A DNA stretch of 64,000 nucleotides from Mesocentrotus franciscanus (Eukaryota; Echinodermata; Echinoidea; Camarodonta; Strongylocentrotidae): NCBI GenBank assembly GCA_037976565.1, contig CP137672.1, positions 35,232,737-35,296,736 on the forward strand, in the 5' to 3' direction. Position numbers and translations under genes: made by a program. The stretch's first letter is position 1, and each line of letters opens with the position of its first letter. Below, piece after piece: positions 44,714 to 56,913 of this stretch. Below the pieces are notes generated by a model. That model searched no databases. It saw only the letters and a program-made list of their open reading frames with translations, and was not told where the DNA came from.

Positions 44714-46109
44714 TACCTGTATTAAATAGCTTTTACGTCACCTCGTCGCAAATGTTGTTTGCTGTTTCAGGGAAAATGTAAATTTGCCTGAAACTTTCTC
44801 CAGCTGTAGGTTATGAAAGTTAGATTCGAGAACTAAATAATCAGAATCTAGGTCCTTCCTCGAATAAAACTTGACATTAATGCATAGAAATCTCGGTCCT
44901 TCCTCGAATAAAACTTGACATTAATGCATAGAAAAATACTCACAGATTTAGAGTGGAACCCATAAACCTTATAGGGTCGGAAAAAATATTTGCATGATAC
45001 TATCTCTAAGTTTAATTTTAATTCTAGAATTGCAATGAACGTACCTCAGAATAAGATTTCGTTATTTTCTTTTGATGCTCACAATATTGCTCAGTATTAA
45101 TGCAGTTTTGGACAGAGTTTTTGTCCAAAATGGGCGGGCGGCGTTTTTAAAGCTCGCGAACGGATTCAATTCGATTCTATGTGATTAATCATGCGTTGAC
45201 TGGTTGACCTTTTTTTCGCTAAACGCCAGTTGAAAAAAAAATCCACCAACTCTGATGATAGTGCTCAACGAATATCACAATACAATATGCCCAACGTTAC
45301 AGATACTGTAAAGATAATACAAAGTTTTGGTATGAGGTCATGAATTTGGTTCAAATGATCATATTGGAAGCATTATGCGATTTTACAATATTCAATGATC
45401 GTTGTCGCGGTTGAAATCGAGTCTTAGGCGATGAAATTGTAAATAATAAACTCTTTATGTTGTATAGCTCCCTCTCAAAACTGATATTACTTTAGCTTTA
45501 AAGCAATGTTTCTTGACTACAATCGACCGATTTGCTATTCCCGTTTGGAAATTATATATCAGACCTGCATAATTTTGCATATTCTGAGATTTTCATGGTC
45601 GCAGCTACCATAGAATGGCCTAAGGTGCTATATGAAATATTTGAAATTTACCATGAGCACCGGTAAATTTTGATTATTCAATTTGCTCGAAAGCAGAAGT
45701 GTTTTAGGGGCTAAATTTTCTAGTGCTTATAATACATCCACATGGGCATCCAAATATATCAATATTTTAAAGAACTACTATCCATCCAATTTTCAAAATT
45801 TCCCAAAACTTTGCATTATCTTGAAGTAAAAGTGCGCCAATATCATACGTTTATCGCCTGAACGTAGATAAGCTATAAGTGTATATGAAAATCTTGATCT
45901 CTTTTTCTCTTGGATTCTATCTAACGTAGGCGTTGAACTTTCTGGTGAATAGATCTTCTATTAGGCTCTCGTTAGGCAGATCCATGGGCCCCAATCTAAG
46001 TTGAGGAACGTATGTTCCCGAACGACAAGGCCTTATGATGAAGTAGGCCAATATTATTGATAACATGTAACGATATAGCTTTCCATTCTTTTCTTTTTTG
46101 ATACCTCAG
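44714..46109 (+). promoter_or_regulatory. 5' flank of NAT copy 2
   Basis: Counterpart of 30780-31700. It has two copies of the 44-bp CCTTCCTCGAATAAAACTTG repeat (44847-44935) and a GC box GGGCGGGCGG at 45132-45141. It ends in an acceptor (TTGATACCTCAG) at 46109. It is lengthened by the MITE at 45311-45822. Confidence 0.4.
45311..45822. mobile_element. ~512-bp MITE in the 5' flank of NAT copy 2
   Basis: Inverted ends AAGATAATACAAAGTTTTGG (45311-45330) and CCAAAACTTTGCATTATCTT (45803-45822). The empty site CAGATACTTGAAG is present in units 1 (about 31502) and 3 (about 60814). It lies about 0.3 kb upstream of the coding exon. Confidence 0.78.
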
Positions 46110-46112
46110 AGA

Positions 46113-47044
46113 ATGTCGGGATCAACAGATGACACAATGATTACATCGGATGAAGCCTTTTACTTCGTGCGAGATGTCATGTGCATGCCTTCGCCGTCCA
46201 CCAAGCTCAAGGCGAGTCCAAAGGACTTTCTTCAAGATCTCATTCGAGCGTTTTTCCATCACATCCCGTACCAGAACGTCAAAAGTATTGCCACGCCCCA
46301 TCACAAGAGACATGTTCCTACCGTAGCCGAGATCAAGCAGGATATTATGACCGCTAAGAAAGGCGGGCTTTGTTACCAGAACAATGTCTGCTTCTATCTC
46401 CTCCTCCAAGCTTTGGGTTTTGATGTCATGCTTATCGCTTGCGAGTACGAAAGACGCAGCGACCACGCCGCCGTAATCGTCCACAATTTGACAAGTGAGG
46501 GCAGCAGGCATTACGTCGACGTCGGGAGCGGGAATCCGTATTTTTGCGCTGTTCCTTTCGACTTCCAGGACGAGTCACCTGTGTACCATGAGTCCTTCCT
46601 GCGTTTCAAGTTTTCCCGCCAAGATGACGTCGTATTTTGTTTGCATCAAGTCGACGGTCATCCAGCCAAGCATTTCATGGAAGCCGATCGTATCACCGAT
46701 GGTTGGTTCCAATTTATCCGCATTCATTTCAAGGAAGGTGTCAAGATAGCCCACTTTAAACCCAGCATGACACAGTCTATGTCAGCAGTGATGGTATGCC
46801 TAGACATTTCTTTCTAACCAGCCTCAGATGCATGGCGTTTCCTTACGGTCGCTTTGTTTGCATCAAAGACACTACTCTCTTAATAGAGAATGAGCCTGGA
46901 TGCATTTCGAAGTCCTACTTCAGGTCTCGTGAAGAGATCAAAGAGGCGTTTACCAAATATTTTCCTCAGATTTCACAGGCAATGCTGGATGATGCCATGA
47001 ATGATGAATATGTGAAGTTAGATTACGAAAAGGGGATTTTGTAA
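46113..47044 (+). pseudogene. Arylamine N-acetyltransferase-like gene, copy 2 (frameshifted)
   Basis: ATG at 46113, 3 bases after an acceptor. The frame is open to about residue 220, including GGLCYQNN, SDHAAVIVH and HYVDVG. A single missing base near 46774 (ACACAGTC here, ACACATATC in copies 1 and 3) shifts the frame into an early stop at 46817. The last third remains open in the original frame to 47044. It differs from copies 1 and 3 by many substitutions (for example DVMCMPSPSTKLKAS near the start), so it is the outlier of the three. An AATAAA lies at 47053. A truncated product would keep the triad but lose the C-terminal third, so activity is doubtful. Confidence 0.87.
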
Positions 47045-47240
47045 ATACGTCAATAAATCAGCTTATGATTTTTTTTTCTTGAGGAGGAGGGGGGTTAATT
47101 TTCAATCAGAGAGAGAGAGAGAGAGGGGGGGGGATGTTCCATTTTATATAACCACGATAACCGGTGTTAAACATAATTCATTTGTGAACTTTCTGTCCGT
47201 ATGTACTGATAATTATTTCCCCTCTGACCACAACAAAAAG

Positions 47241-47960
47241 AAAATTGGCTGTGTTAGCTGAAGCTGGAGAATATCCTATAATTATCGATATATGTAAAAA
47301 TGTCATGAAATATCGCATGAAAAGTGTTGATAAAAACTCTTTGTTGTATTCTTCTTTTCAAGAAAATAGAGAAATGTTAGCGAAATCTATTACATGTTGG
47401 CTTAGTAATGTTCACAATTTATTAAGGAAAAGTAATTATATGTTGACGGAAATAATGAATGTCTAGAATTAGAAAAAATATAGATAACGATAAAATAGTC
47501 GGAGAGAAAGCTGAAATTAAACTTCGAGAAAAATACGATTCTCAATTTATAATGAATTTAAACAGTGATTACGTATACGGAAATGAGGTAAATAAACTGC
47601 GAACAATCCATATAGATTGTTTAAGCAAAACATAAAACAAGAGAAATATTTAACTTTTTTTTAAAGTAATAAATTACGTAAAAATATTTGCCGGTTTAGA
47701 ATAAGTTCACATAATATAACTCATTGAAATTGGAAGGCATAGACGCCCGAGAAAATTACCAACACATATACGTACCTGCAACGATTGTTGTAGTGGGGCA
47801 ATAGGAGAAGATTATCACACGACCATGGATTGTACAAAATTTAGTCCAAAGAGGGAAATATTGTTTTAAATAATTAGTATCATTGATAATGAATATAGAA
47901 ATTTGAACTACAAAGAAAGATTTGTAAAGATAATGAAACTAGACGATAATAACGTTATTT
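47241..47960 (+). pseudogene. Decayed LINE RT remnant (unit 3 copy)
   Basis: Best-preserved of the three: a 73-codon frame at 47245-47466 reads LAEAGEYPIIIDICKNVMKY, then SSFQENREMLAKSITCWL and LLRKSNYMLTE, the usual C-terminal RT tail. The Cys/His remnant follows near 47725-47840. Confidence 0.65.
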
Positions 47961-48960
47961 GATGGATTTTATTTCATGAAGTAATTGGTCTTATTAATTA
48001 ATTTCAATAATTCGTACTTACTTTCTATTTTTTTTTCAATACTGTATTATTAAAAATAAGGAAGGTATGTATCTACCAAGAGATGTACTAATTAGACAGA
48101 TTAAAAAAAAAACCAATTTGTTTTATATTTCTATACGCTGTTATTTCTAATCCAGCTAATTGCTGCAAAACCTGTTGTCTAATAAACCATTTTTGATTGA
48201 ATTGAATTAAATTTGACATTTGTTTGTATTTATCTAGTGTGTTATTGACATTTTTGCTGGATACCAAAATTGTTTATAACTGCGTATTTTCTGTCATATT
48301 TTATTTCCGTTATCATAATGTATAATGGATGTATTACCAAAACTAGTTGATATGATTGTAACACGCGGAAACTAGTACAGATGACACGCCACATCATTCA
48401 TTGTGTTGTGGTTCGTTTTATTTCATATGCAAGTTACAAGGCAAAATAAACCTGAATAAATAAACAAAGTTAAATAGAAATGAGGACATGTTTGAAAAAC
48501 ATACATAACAGCAATAAACATATTATTCGTGTATGACACCAAGATACGAATTCCGATAATATGACGTCAAGCCGACTCATGATAAAAAATGATCAACAGG
48601 TTGTTTATATTGCATTCATTAAAACTTAATCAATATTGCATGAATATAAAAAGTATCTAATCACAAAAAGAGTTCTTCTATCGTTATGGATAACTCTCCC
48701 AACAAATAAATGAATACAACCAACAAGTGAGCTCTATCAAACGATCAAACCTAATTTCCCATCAAAACTACATTGAATTAGTGGTTTATATGATAACCAC
48801 TCACCCTGGCAATCTAGCCTAGAGGACCGTTTCCTCTGATGGTACCCTCCTTCTTACATGTTGTTTGTTACCACCTAAAGGAATAATAATTAATACAAAT
48901 CATTGTGAATTTTACTCTAAACACAAAACTAAAGACGATTCAATGACTATAACTGCAAAC
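47961..48960. other. AT-rich noncoding duplicon backbone (unit 3)
   Basis: Matches 1346-2325 of unit 1 with few differences. No gene is visible. Confidence 0.6.
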
Positions 48961-48962
48961 TA

Positions 48963-49941
48963 TAGGTTTTCCCGCCCAATTTCATCAGAATTGCATCCGA
49001 TTTAATAATGCGACCATTCTATTTCGAGCGAATTTGATTGATCACCGAGATCAACATTCAAAAAGCTAATTAGTTCATTCAATTTTATTGTAATAGCACG
49101 CGATTTCATGATTTTCTCACATAAACGTGTAAAAAGCGCGTTCAAATTAAAAAAAAGCACGTGAATGCATTCAAATTCGCACCTGCACCGCCCTGATGAA
49201 CGTTAAGGTATTCAAATTCACGAATAGGCAAGCATTTATAGCATTTGGGCAGTCTTTTTCTTTTTTTACTGTTTATATTCTTTGCAATCTGCTTTTGTTT
49301 GAATAAATTATGCAAACTTTATGTACCTTGAAATGGGACTTTTGCCTTATATTGAAATATCTCATTCGTCTGACAAACCGTCATTGAAGCAAGAGCTCGT
49401 ATAACTTTTCATACGCATATATTCATTTATACATGACTATGGCGTCGGCTCGAGGAGAGTACATGAATATCTCGAATAGAAAGAAATGAAATATGTAACA
49501 TATAATTAAAATAAACAGTATGAAACTTTTAAATGAAAATGAAATTATATAATTAAAAACCGTGAAAAAAATTAAATATGAAGTGAATCAATTGTGATAA
49601 GAATTACATAAAACTACAGAACTTGTTTATGTTAATTTAATTTGAAAGTTCAAAGTGCGAAGGTGTGTGCCTATAAATTAAATTGAAAAAGGTATTAAGG
49701 ACGAAATTGAACGTCTATCCAGCTGGCGCGAAATTGAATGACAACTTCGCGTCATTAAATTGAATGGATTTCTCTCTAAATTGAATGAAATAAAATTTAA
49801 ATGGAATGATATCAAACGAAATTGAACGCTCAAAGAATGAAAATGAACCTTGAGAGCAAAGAGTTGACGAAAATTGTTCGAACTTGAACGCCTTTTCATG
49901 AATTCGAATGCAACTCTGATGAAATCGGGCGGGAAAACCTA
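48963..49941. mobile_element. 979-bp TIR element with TA target duplication
   Basis: Ends TAGGTTTTCCCGCCC and inverted GGGCGGGAAAACCTA, with extended inverted homology of about 35 bp (TTTCATCAGAATTGCAT and ATGCAACTCTGATGAAA). TA flanks both sides (48961-48962 and 49942-49943). The unit 1 empty site is CAAACTATTAACTC at about 2317. Internally, AAATTGAATG-type words are tandemly repeated at 49705-49850. No transposase is encoded. Confidence 0.82.
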
Positions 49942-50149
49942 TATTATTATGCGTCAAAACGCATTATTATGCGTAATTTGTTCCTTAATATGGTGCCATC
50001 TTAGTTCTAATAAATCTAACCAAAGTGCCTTTGAATCAGATAGTGACTGGATTGGTGATGTTTGCGCCTTCAAAGAACTCCCATTTGATGATAATGAACA
50101 TACAGACAGCAGTGATTTCTCGTACACTGACCCAGATGCTGTCGATTTT

Positions 50150-50955
50150 GAACGATTGAAATCTTACATTGGTATTAAAATAGGTCATCTAAATGTTTGT
50201 AGCCTATTGAAGAACTTTGAAGAAATTGAACATAATTATGTTGATCTCCAGGAAATTAGATATTCTCACTCTTTGTGAAACTAGACTATGTGATGCCATC
50301 CCAAACTCAGTTGCTAAAATTAATGATTATGATTATTGTGAGACTGGACAGAAACCGCCTTGGCGGAGGTATATTGTTGTATATAAGAAACAATATTCGG
50401 TATTCCGTTGAAAGTACACAAGTGTCCGATATTGAACTTTTAATTGTAAAGATATTTGCTGGTAAACAAAAACCTTTCTATATTGTACCTTGGTACAGGC
50501 CGCCAAATTCATCTATTCATTTATTTGATAAATTTGAAAGTGTTCTAGAACTCCTTGAGACAACTTCATGTGATTTTGTAATACTGGGTGACTTAAACTG
50601 TGATACCTCTAATGAACCATTTACTAATCAAACACGTCGATTGCTTACTTTAGCTGAAGACTATAGGCTTCAACAATATGTAACCAAGCCAACTCGTGTA
50701 ACGCCGACAACTTCTACAACTATTGATATTCTTTTCACCTCAAATAATATTAACATGATTCAATATTGTGACGTTTTGCCTGTAACCATGAGTGATCATT
50801 ATTTAGTCGTAGCCTCACTTGGTAAAACGAAACCACCACCAGCTGTACACAATTATGTTTATTCTCGAAATATAAAGAAAATGAACTTGTTTTATGTGAA
50901 CACGACACTGAAAAGGCTTACGATAAATGGGTCTCTCTTTTTAAAGCTAAGTTAG
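50150..50955 (+). pseudogene. LINE endonuclease region
   Basis: APE-type endonuclease pieces in two frames: IGHLNVCSLLKNFEEI (upstream), LTLCETRLCDAIPN, then 50275-50955 with GGGILLYIRNNIRYSV, WYRPPNSSIHLFD, VILGDLNCDTS, TTIDILFTSN and the terminal SDHYLV motif. One frameshift lies near 50270. Confidence 0.82.
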
Positions 50956-50957
50956 AT

Positions 50958-52836
50958 TTGTATGCACCTTTAAAAAAAAGGAGGGTGCGACAAAAAAGTA
51001 CTCCATGGATGAATGACAAAATCAAAGAGTTAATGGATAAAAGAAATAAGGCGAAGAAGTATGCGCGCTCACAAGATGACTGGGAAGAATATAAAAGGCT
51101 ACGTAATCTTGTAACCTCAACAATCAGGAAAAGTAAACGATTGTATAATAACTGAAAACATTGTAAAGAACAAGGGTAATAGCTCAGAAATCTGGAAAAT
51201 CATGCGAAACATTTGTCGTAAGCCTGATAAGACGACCGTTTTACAGCGTATTAAAACAGGAGACCATGTTTATACAGATAATAAAGAAATATCTCATGTA
51301 ATGAATGACTTTTTCACGAACTTTTCTGATCGATTAAAAGAGAATTCAACTTTTGTCGGTGATCCCTTGGCCTATGTCGATACGCTTCAATGTTCATTCT
51401 CATTTTCTCAGGTCACTGCAAATGATGTACTTAAATGTTTGAACTCTATACCGTGTAATAAAGCAACTGGCCTAGATGAACTTCCAACTAGCGTTCTCAA
51501 GGATTCACTACCGTTGATCATAAAACCATTACGTCACATCATGAATCTCTCATTGCTTTAATGGTACAATTCCTACTGTATGGAAAACTGCACGGATAAC
51601 ACCAATATTTAAAGGAGGAAACATGACGGACCCATCAAATTTTAGACCGATTTCTGTCCTTCCAGTTTTATCAAAGCTCATGGAAAAAGTTGTGTTTAAA
51701 CAAATGTATAATTACATTTCAAGAAACTGTATTCTGAGTAATGCTCAGTTCGGCTTTCGGCCAAATTATTCTACAAATTCTGCTCTTTTCACAATCACTG
51801 AAAATATCCGCAATAGTCTGGATCAAGGTCAGGCTGTTGGAGTTGTAACACTAGATTTAAAAAAGCCCTTCGACCTGGTACCACACACAATTTTACTGAA
51901 GAAAATGAAATGTTATGGATTCGATGCTCATTGCTTGGCTTGGTTTGAAACTATCTGCTATTTAGGAAACAATTAACAGTAATAAATGGTGAAAAGTCAA
52001 CTCCTTTACCTGTTAACAGTGGCATTCCACAGGGTAGTATACTTTGCCCGCTTCTATTTATTTTAAATATCAATGATATTATCAAAATTGTCAAGCATTG
52101 TACTATATCTTTATATGCAGACGATACATGTCTGTACTACGCTTCCAAAGACAAACAAGATTTACAAAATCATCTGAACGAGGATTTACACTCAATATCG
52201 AAATGGCTTAATAGCAACGACATTTTTTTGAATGAAAAGAAATGTGAAATCATGGTTATTACATCAAATCGTAAACGAAGGTCATTTGATAATATCAATA
52301 TCCAGATAAACGGAATCCCTCTAAAAACTGTTAAGACAATGAAGTATCTAGGAGTTATTTTAAATGAGAAAATGAATTGGCAAGATCAAGTCACACACGT
52401 AAAGAAAAAAGCGTTATCCAGTATATATTGTTTAAAACGTGTGAGACCATATATTTCGCAAGATACGGCCGCAATATTATATAAAACCCTTGTGCAACCT
52501 CATTTTGATTATTGTTCGGCATTATGGAGAAATGCCTGCAAAACTCATCTTAAGCAAATATCAGTAATTCAAAATAGAGCACTACGAGTAGTTCTGTCTG
52601 TCGATAGCCGTTTCAACACAAATCTGCTCTATTCTATCCTAAAAGTTGACCGTGTTGAAATACGTTGGAAAAAACATGCCCTAGCACTAATCTTTAAACC
52701 AGTACACAATTTGCTTCCTAAATCATTATGCGAACGCATTTCCCTAAAAGAATACACTCACGGACTCAGGAATTCTGTCAATATACTCACTTTAGAAAAA
52801 CCCAAAACCAATTTCAAGCGAAAGGGATTTATCTAA
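50958..52836 (+). pseudogene. LINE reverse transcriptase region (frame-broken)
   Basis: 50958-51155 is the basic linker (KKRRVRQKSTPWMND). 51202-51561 carries NKATGLDELPTSVLK. 51623-51976 carries FRPISVLPVLSKLMEK, AQFGFRPNYSTNSAL and VTLDLKKPFDLV. The catalytic region with a PQGS motif and a YADDT box (about 52027-52130) follows. 52228-52836 covers the thumb and tail (MKYLGVILNEKMNW, LVQPHFDYCSALW). At least three single-base breaks separate these pieces. Confidence 0.85.
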
Positions 52837-53408
52837 TCAAGTGTCCAATTATTCAATGCCTTACCTGAAAGAATTCGTCTCTTGTCAACTACCCGGCAAT
52901 TTGAACTGGAGGTAGATGCATTGTACTAGTCCGTCACTCTCACCCTCTTCTTCTTCTATCTCTCTTCTCTCACATTCTCTCTTTCTTTATTATTTTCTCA
53001 TCCCTCTTCTTCTTCTATCTCTATTTTTTCACATTCTCTCTTTCTTTGTTCTTTTCTGATCCTATCCAATTCTACTCTTCCCCTATGCCTATTGATTAAA
53101 ATGACACTTTTTATGACACATATCTATATGTTAGCTTCTTACTTAATTTTGTTCTTCCTTATTCATTCATATGAAACCTTTTATATCATATATCTTTATG
53201 CCTGTTATTTTATTTGATGCAATACTTTGTTATTTAATTTTGTATTATATGCATGTATGTCATCTTTAAGTAGTTTTTTCCTATGTATTTATTGATGTAT
53301 ATGTATTTATGATCTGTTTTATGCTTTTTACACGGACTTGCTGAAAAGCAGTCTTTTTAGGCTGATGTGAGTTTTACCGTGAATAAATAAATTCAATTCA
53401 ATTCAATT

Positions 53409-54650
53409 CAACTCTAAGAATAGTACTTACAACTTTTTCGCCACATATGATTATCCAGTGTTAACCTCAACACATTATATAACTATAACTTCTAAAGATT
53501 ACAAGTAATATAACAGATAACATAGTAACAAAATTGATTTGTTTGTTTTGAAATAAATGAACTGTTCCTAATTGAATTCAAGCTGATACTGTCCTTACTT
53601 ACAAAGCTCATTAAATAGAATTGGGGACGTTCATTCGTATGGAATTTGGCATTTGAAGGGAAATCAAAACAAAAAGGGGTTAAAGGCTATTAACCCTCAT
53701 CTACCCAGGATATTTTTAAAATTGGTACATAAAATACGCATTCTCATGTTAGCGAACATTGTGAATGTGACTTTTTTTTGGGGGGGGGGTTGAAGTTTCC
53801 TACTCATAAAAATAAGAGGGTATTTTTGTTGGGGGGAGGGGGTGCAAACACGCTAACATCCCCGCAAAAAAACTACCACTTTCTATGCAAAACTTCTGCA
53901 ATGCGTATAGACTTATGCGTATAGAAGTGATACCACTGAGAAGTCTTAGTAGGATGTGAGTATCCAGGCGCCTAAGAAATTGAATTGAATACTTTTGCCT
54001 TTGGATTTAACGTAAAATATGCATTAATTAGCACTAACCATCATAAACACTTGTCATTTATACTTTATAGTCATATCCAACATAAGTCTTGAACCCCCAC
54101 TGTACTACGTATAGCTACTTGCGCCCTCTATATAGCAAACAATGCCTAAGCGGTGACCGTTGGTCCCCCATGGTCCCCTTTTTCTTACGTTAAATGAGAG
54201 CTGATTTGATGAGATAACCACCTGTCAGTGACCATGCAGGGAGTTCTAATCCCTCCTGTTCAAACTAGTGCAGATAGGCTTTAAAAGATTTATGATTATA
54301 ATGCAAGAAAACTTATTCAAACTACTTTTTTAAATCAACTCTCCGGAAAACCTTCATTCCGGACACACAAATACTATCGTAGTGCTCCGTCGTGTATTTC
54401 AGACTCATTTCACTCTTTTTGCAACTTATTGTAAAAGACTGGAATGAGAAGACTATTTTCATACATGAATGGTTCAGCATATTTGTTATCCACGATGACA
54501 TTATAATATTCATAATACTCGATCCGTATACCGCGGTATAATATATTATTTCTACCAGGCTAGATGCAACAGGTAAGAGGACTCATTTATGATTAATATA
54601 AATGCAAATGATTAACATGTGTAAAGGAATTTTATTGTAGTGAAGGTTTA
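53409..54650. other. Noncoding duplicon backbone (unit 3)
   Basis: Matches 2325-2604 then 16500-17760 of unit 1. It includes the empty sites of the 13.9 kb insert (about 53680) and of the SINE at 16659 (about 53830), and an old TTAA-type MITE at 54087-54282. No gene is visible. Confidence 0.65.
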
Positions 54651-54842
54651 CTTTCCAGGCTATATCATAACATATCACATCATATCATAAATTATTATAT
54701 CATTTTTATATCATATCATATCATACCACATCATATCAATCCATATCATATCATGTCATATCTAGTATATGTACTGTTGATATTAAACACCCGCTTACAT
54801 TTGCCCGGAGGGGGGGTCGCTCTCATACACAAGTGCTACACA

Positions 54843-55323
54843 CCCGTGTCCATCAACCTCTGAAATGGCGTATGGTGTATCGCACCTTTTCTGAAATGGA
54901 CCCTAATGGCGTATCGCACCTTTTCTGAAATGGACCCTAATGGCGTATCGCACCTTTTCTGAAATGGACCCTAATGGCGTATCGCACCTTTTCTGAAATG
55001 GACCCTAATGGCGTATCGCACCTTTTCTGAAATGACCCTAATGGCGTATCGCACCTTTTCTGAAATGGACCCTAATGGCGTATCGCACCTTTTCTGAAAT
55101 GACCCTAATGGCGTATGTATCGCACACGTCGAAACATGTGAACCTGAAAAGGTACCCTTTTTTAAAAAAAAGTCTAAACCTCTGAACCTGAAAAGGTACC
55201 CCTTTTTTTTTTGTTGATTTGTGTACGATCAGTGCTTGAAAAACACCCCTTTTAAAGGAAAACGTCGACGACGCCGTATAGCTGAAAAGACACCTTTTCG
55301 ACGCTTTTTCTGGACGCGGGTGC
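54843..55323. mobile_element. MITE-like element with expanded 34-bp minisatellite (unit 3 copy)
   Basis: Same inverted CACCCGTGTCCA end on the left; the right end has mutated (TGGACGCGGGTG). It contains about seven to eight tandem copies of the GGCGTATCGCACCTTTTCTG unit at 54866-55110, against about three in unit 1 and two in unit 2. Confidence 0.65.
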
Positions 55324-55389
55324 GTAGCCAGTCATGTTGGGAGACTTCTCTTCGGGATATTTGCATGCATGACCAGACTCCACCAGGTT

Positions 55390-55740
55390 AAGGACCAGGG
55401 CAGTGATCCACAAAGGACCATTATATACCCACTACACAAGAAATGCTGATAAATTCCATCATTGGAATGCTTCTTCCAATATATTAAACAATTCTTTCCG
55501 TTATGTTGGTCCTAAAATTCGGAATTCCCTACCTGCTTTTTTACAGTCTGTTCATTTTAACAATTCATTCAAAAGACTTAACAAGAAATATTTTCTCTCT
55601 TTTTATAATGCATAATTTATTTTAAGACCACATCTCTCATACCAAAATGAAATCCCCACCTCTTTTTTTCTCAGCATATATTATTATTACTTGTGCGCCT
55701 GGTGCATTCAATTGTCAAAAATAACAATAATGCAGCTTCT
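55390..55740 (+). pseudogene. LINE 3' fragment (RT C-terminus, unit 3 copy)
   Basis: Cleanest of the three copies: 55403-55615 reads THYTRNADKFHHW, RYVGPKIRNSLPAFL and FKRLNKKYFLSFY in one frame to a stop. Confidence 0.72.
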
Positions 55741-55799
55741 TATAAAAGCGCACCAGATCCGTCAGGCATGACGCTTATGGCGCTATTCATACAAAGCCT

Positions 55800-56277
55800 T
55801 AATGGCCTTTACGGATGCACCCTTTTCCATTATATTTCATCATACTTTCATATTTTCTTTATATTTTGCATGCTTTACGTCAATTTATATGCAATATCTG
55901 TTATCTGTTATGATATTCCATATTATATCTTTGTATATATTGTCATGATGATGGAAATAAATGTCAATTATTATTATTTTTTTAAATTGTAGGTCACGCC
56001 AGTCATTAAGACTAACTTGGTTCAATACATGTACATTGGAAAGCAAATTAAAGTGTAATACGCCGATATAGTGCACAGGACCTGACATTTTAAGGGATAT
56101 CCGGGGGATATCGATGTGAATTGGTTTAGCTGCCTACCGCTGGTGTTATATAGGGATGGGGGAAAGCTAGGCTAAGCTCAGCTCTCTGTCTTCATCTACT
56201 CAAGCTCACTCTGGTCTAGAACCCTAAAGCCGTGTCTTTCAGTTTCGGATGTTGTTGTTAAAGGTTGGTCCACAGAG
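55800..56277 (+). other. Conserved segment ending in a splice donor (unit 3): possible 5' noncoding exon of NAT copy 3
   Basis: Counterpart of 26310-26789 with the donor CACAGAG|GTAAGT at 56277/56278. The acceptor of the intact NAT coding exon lies 4.7 kb downstream at 61014. Exon start not determinable. Confidence 0.4.
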
Positions 56278-56457
56278 GTAAGTAATTATATCTATTTGAT
56301 ACAATTAAAAAACCAATTACAGTCAAACCTGCATATATTAAGGCCACCGAAGGGAAACAGAAAAAATTGCCACTAAGACAGGTGGTCTTTATACAGATGT
56401 ACATTTCACAGCACGTGTTTATCTCTCGAGATCGAGGGAGGACTCACATGCATACAT

Positions 56458-56690
56458 AATAATAATAACATTCAGTTCTTGTATAGCGCATAATACGTTA
56501 TGAAATAAGTCAAATAACATCTCTCAAAGAGCTTTGGAAATTATTACCCTAGCTTTAGCTCCGGCAGCCGTTATTAGCGCACAGTGCATTTCAAGGAATA
56601 ATCCTACCAGATACCCATTTACCTCACCTGGGTTGAGTGTGGCAAATGTAGATCAATGTCTTGCCAATGGACATTAGTGCCGCTATACAC
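56458..56690 (-). mobile_element. SINE fragment (unit 3 copy)
   Basis: Counterpart of 27486-27718; unit 2 lacks it. It dates the split of unit 2 from the unit 1/3 lineage in this region. Confidence 0.68.
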
Positions 56691-56913
56691 AGGTGGCCTT
56701 TATAGAGAGATGGCCACTAAGACAGGTTTGATTATACACAAAACATACTGCAACGTAGTCTTTGATGAGAGCATGGGCGTACTACGTAGTATGTAATTAT
56801 ATAGTAGGCCTGTAGGCACATGATAAATAATGGTGATTAGTGACCCAGAACAAAGATATATTCATTCATTCAATCGATTTATATTATGATATGATTATAT
56901 ATGTATTTTGCCC

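Larger units (their letters stand above)
32638..47044 (+). repeat. Duplicon unit 2 of the NAT tandem array
   Basis: Its start (32638-33120) matches the sequence after the third NAT gene (61951-62450) better than it matches position 1 or 47079. 34950-36385, 36795-37380 and 42980-47044 match the corresponding parts of units 1 and 3. Private insertions include 33845-34945, 35657-36217, the RTE element and several MITEs. Confidence 0.82.
49947..53408 (+). mobile_element. CR1/L2-type LINE with (ATTCA)n tail
   Basis: Lies immediately beside the TIR element and is absent from unit 1, where TATTAACTCTAAG is continuous near 2320-2332. It encodes an APE endonuclease and RT and ends with AATAAATAAATTCAATTCAA repeats. 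The 5' end may be truncated. Several frameshifts interrupt it. The clade is uncertain (CR1, L2 or Crack-like). Confidence 0.85.

Noticed and set aside
46122..46511. Minus-strand frame opposite NAT copy 2 (also opposite copies 1 and 3)
   Set aside because: Shadow of the NAT coding strand; codon pattern and motifs belong to the + strand.
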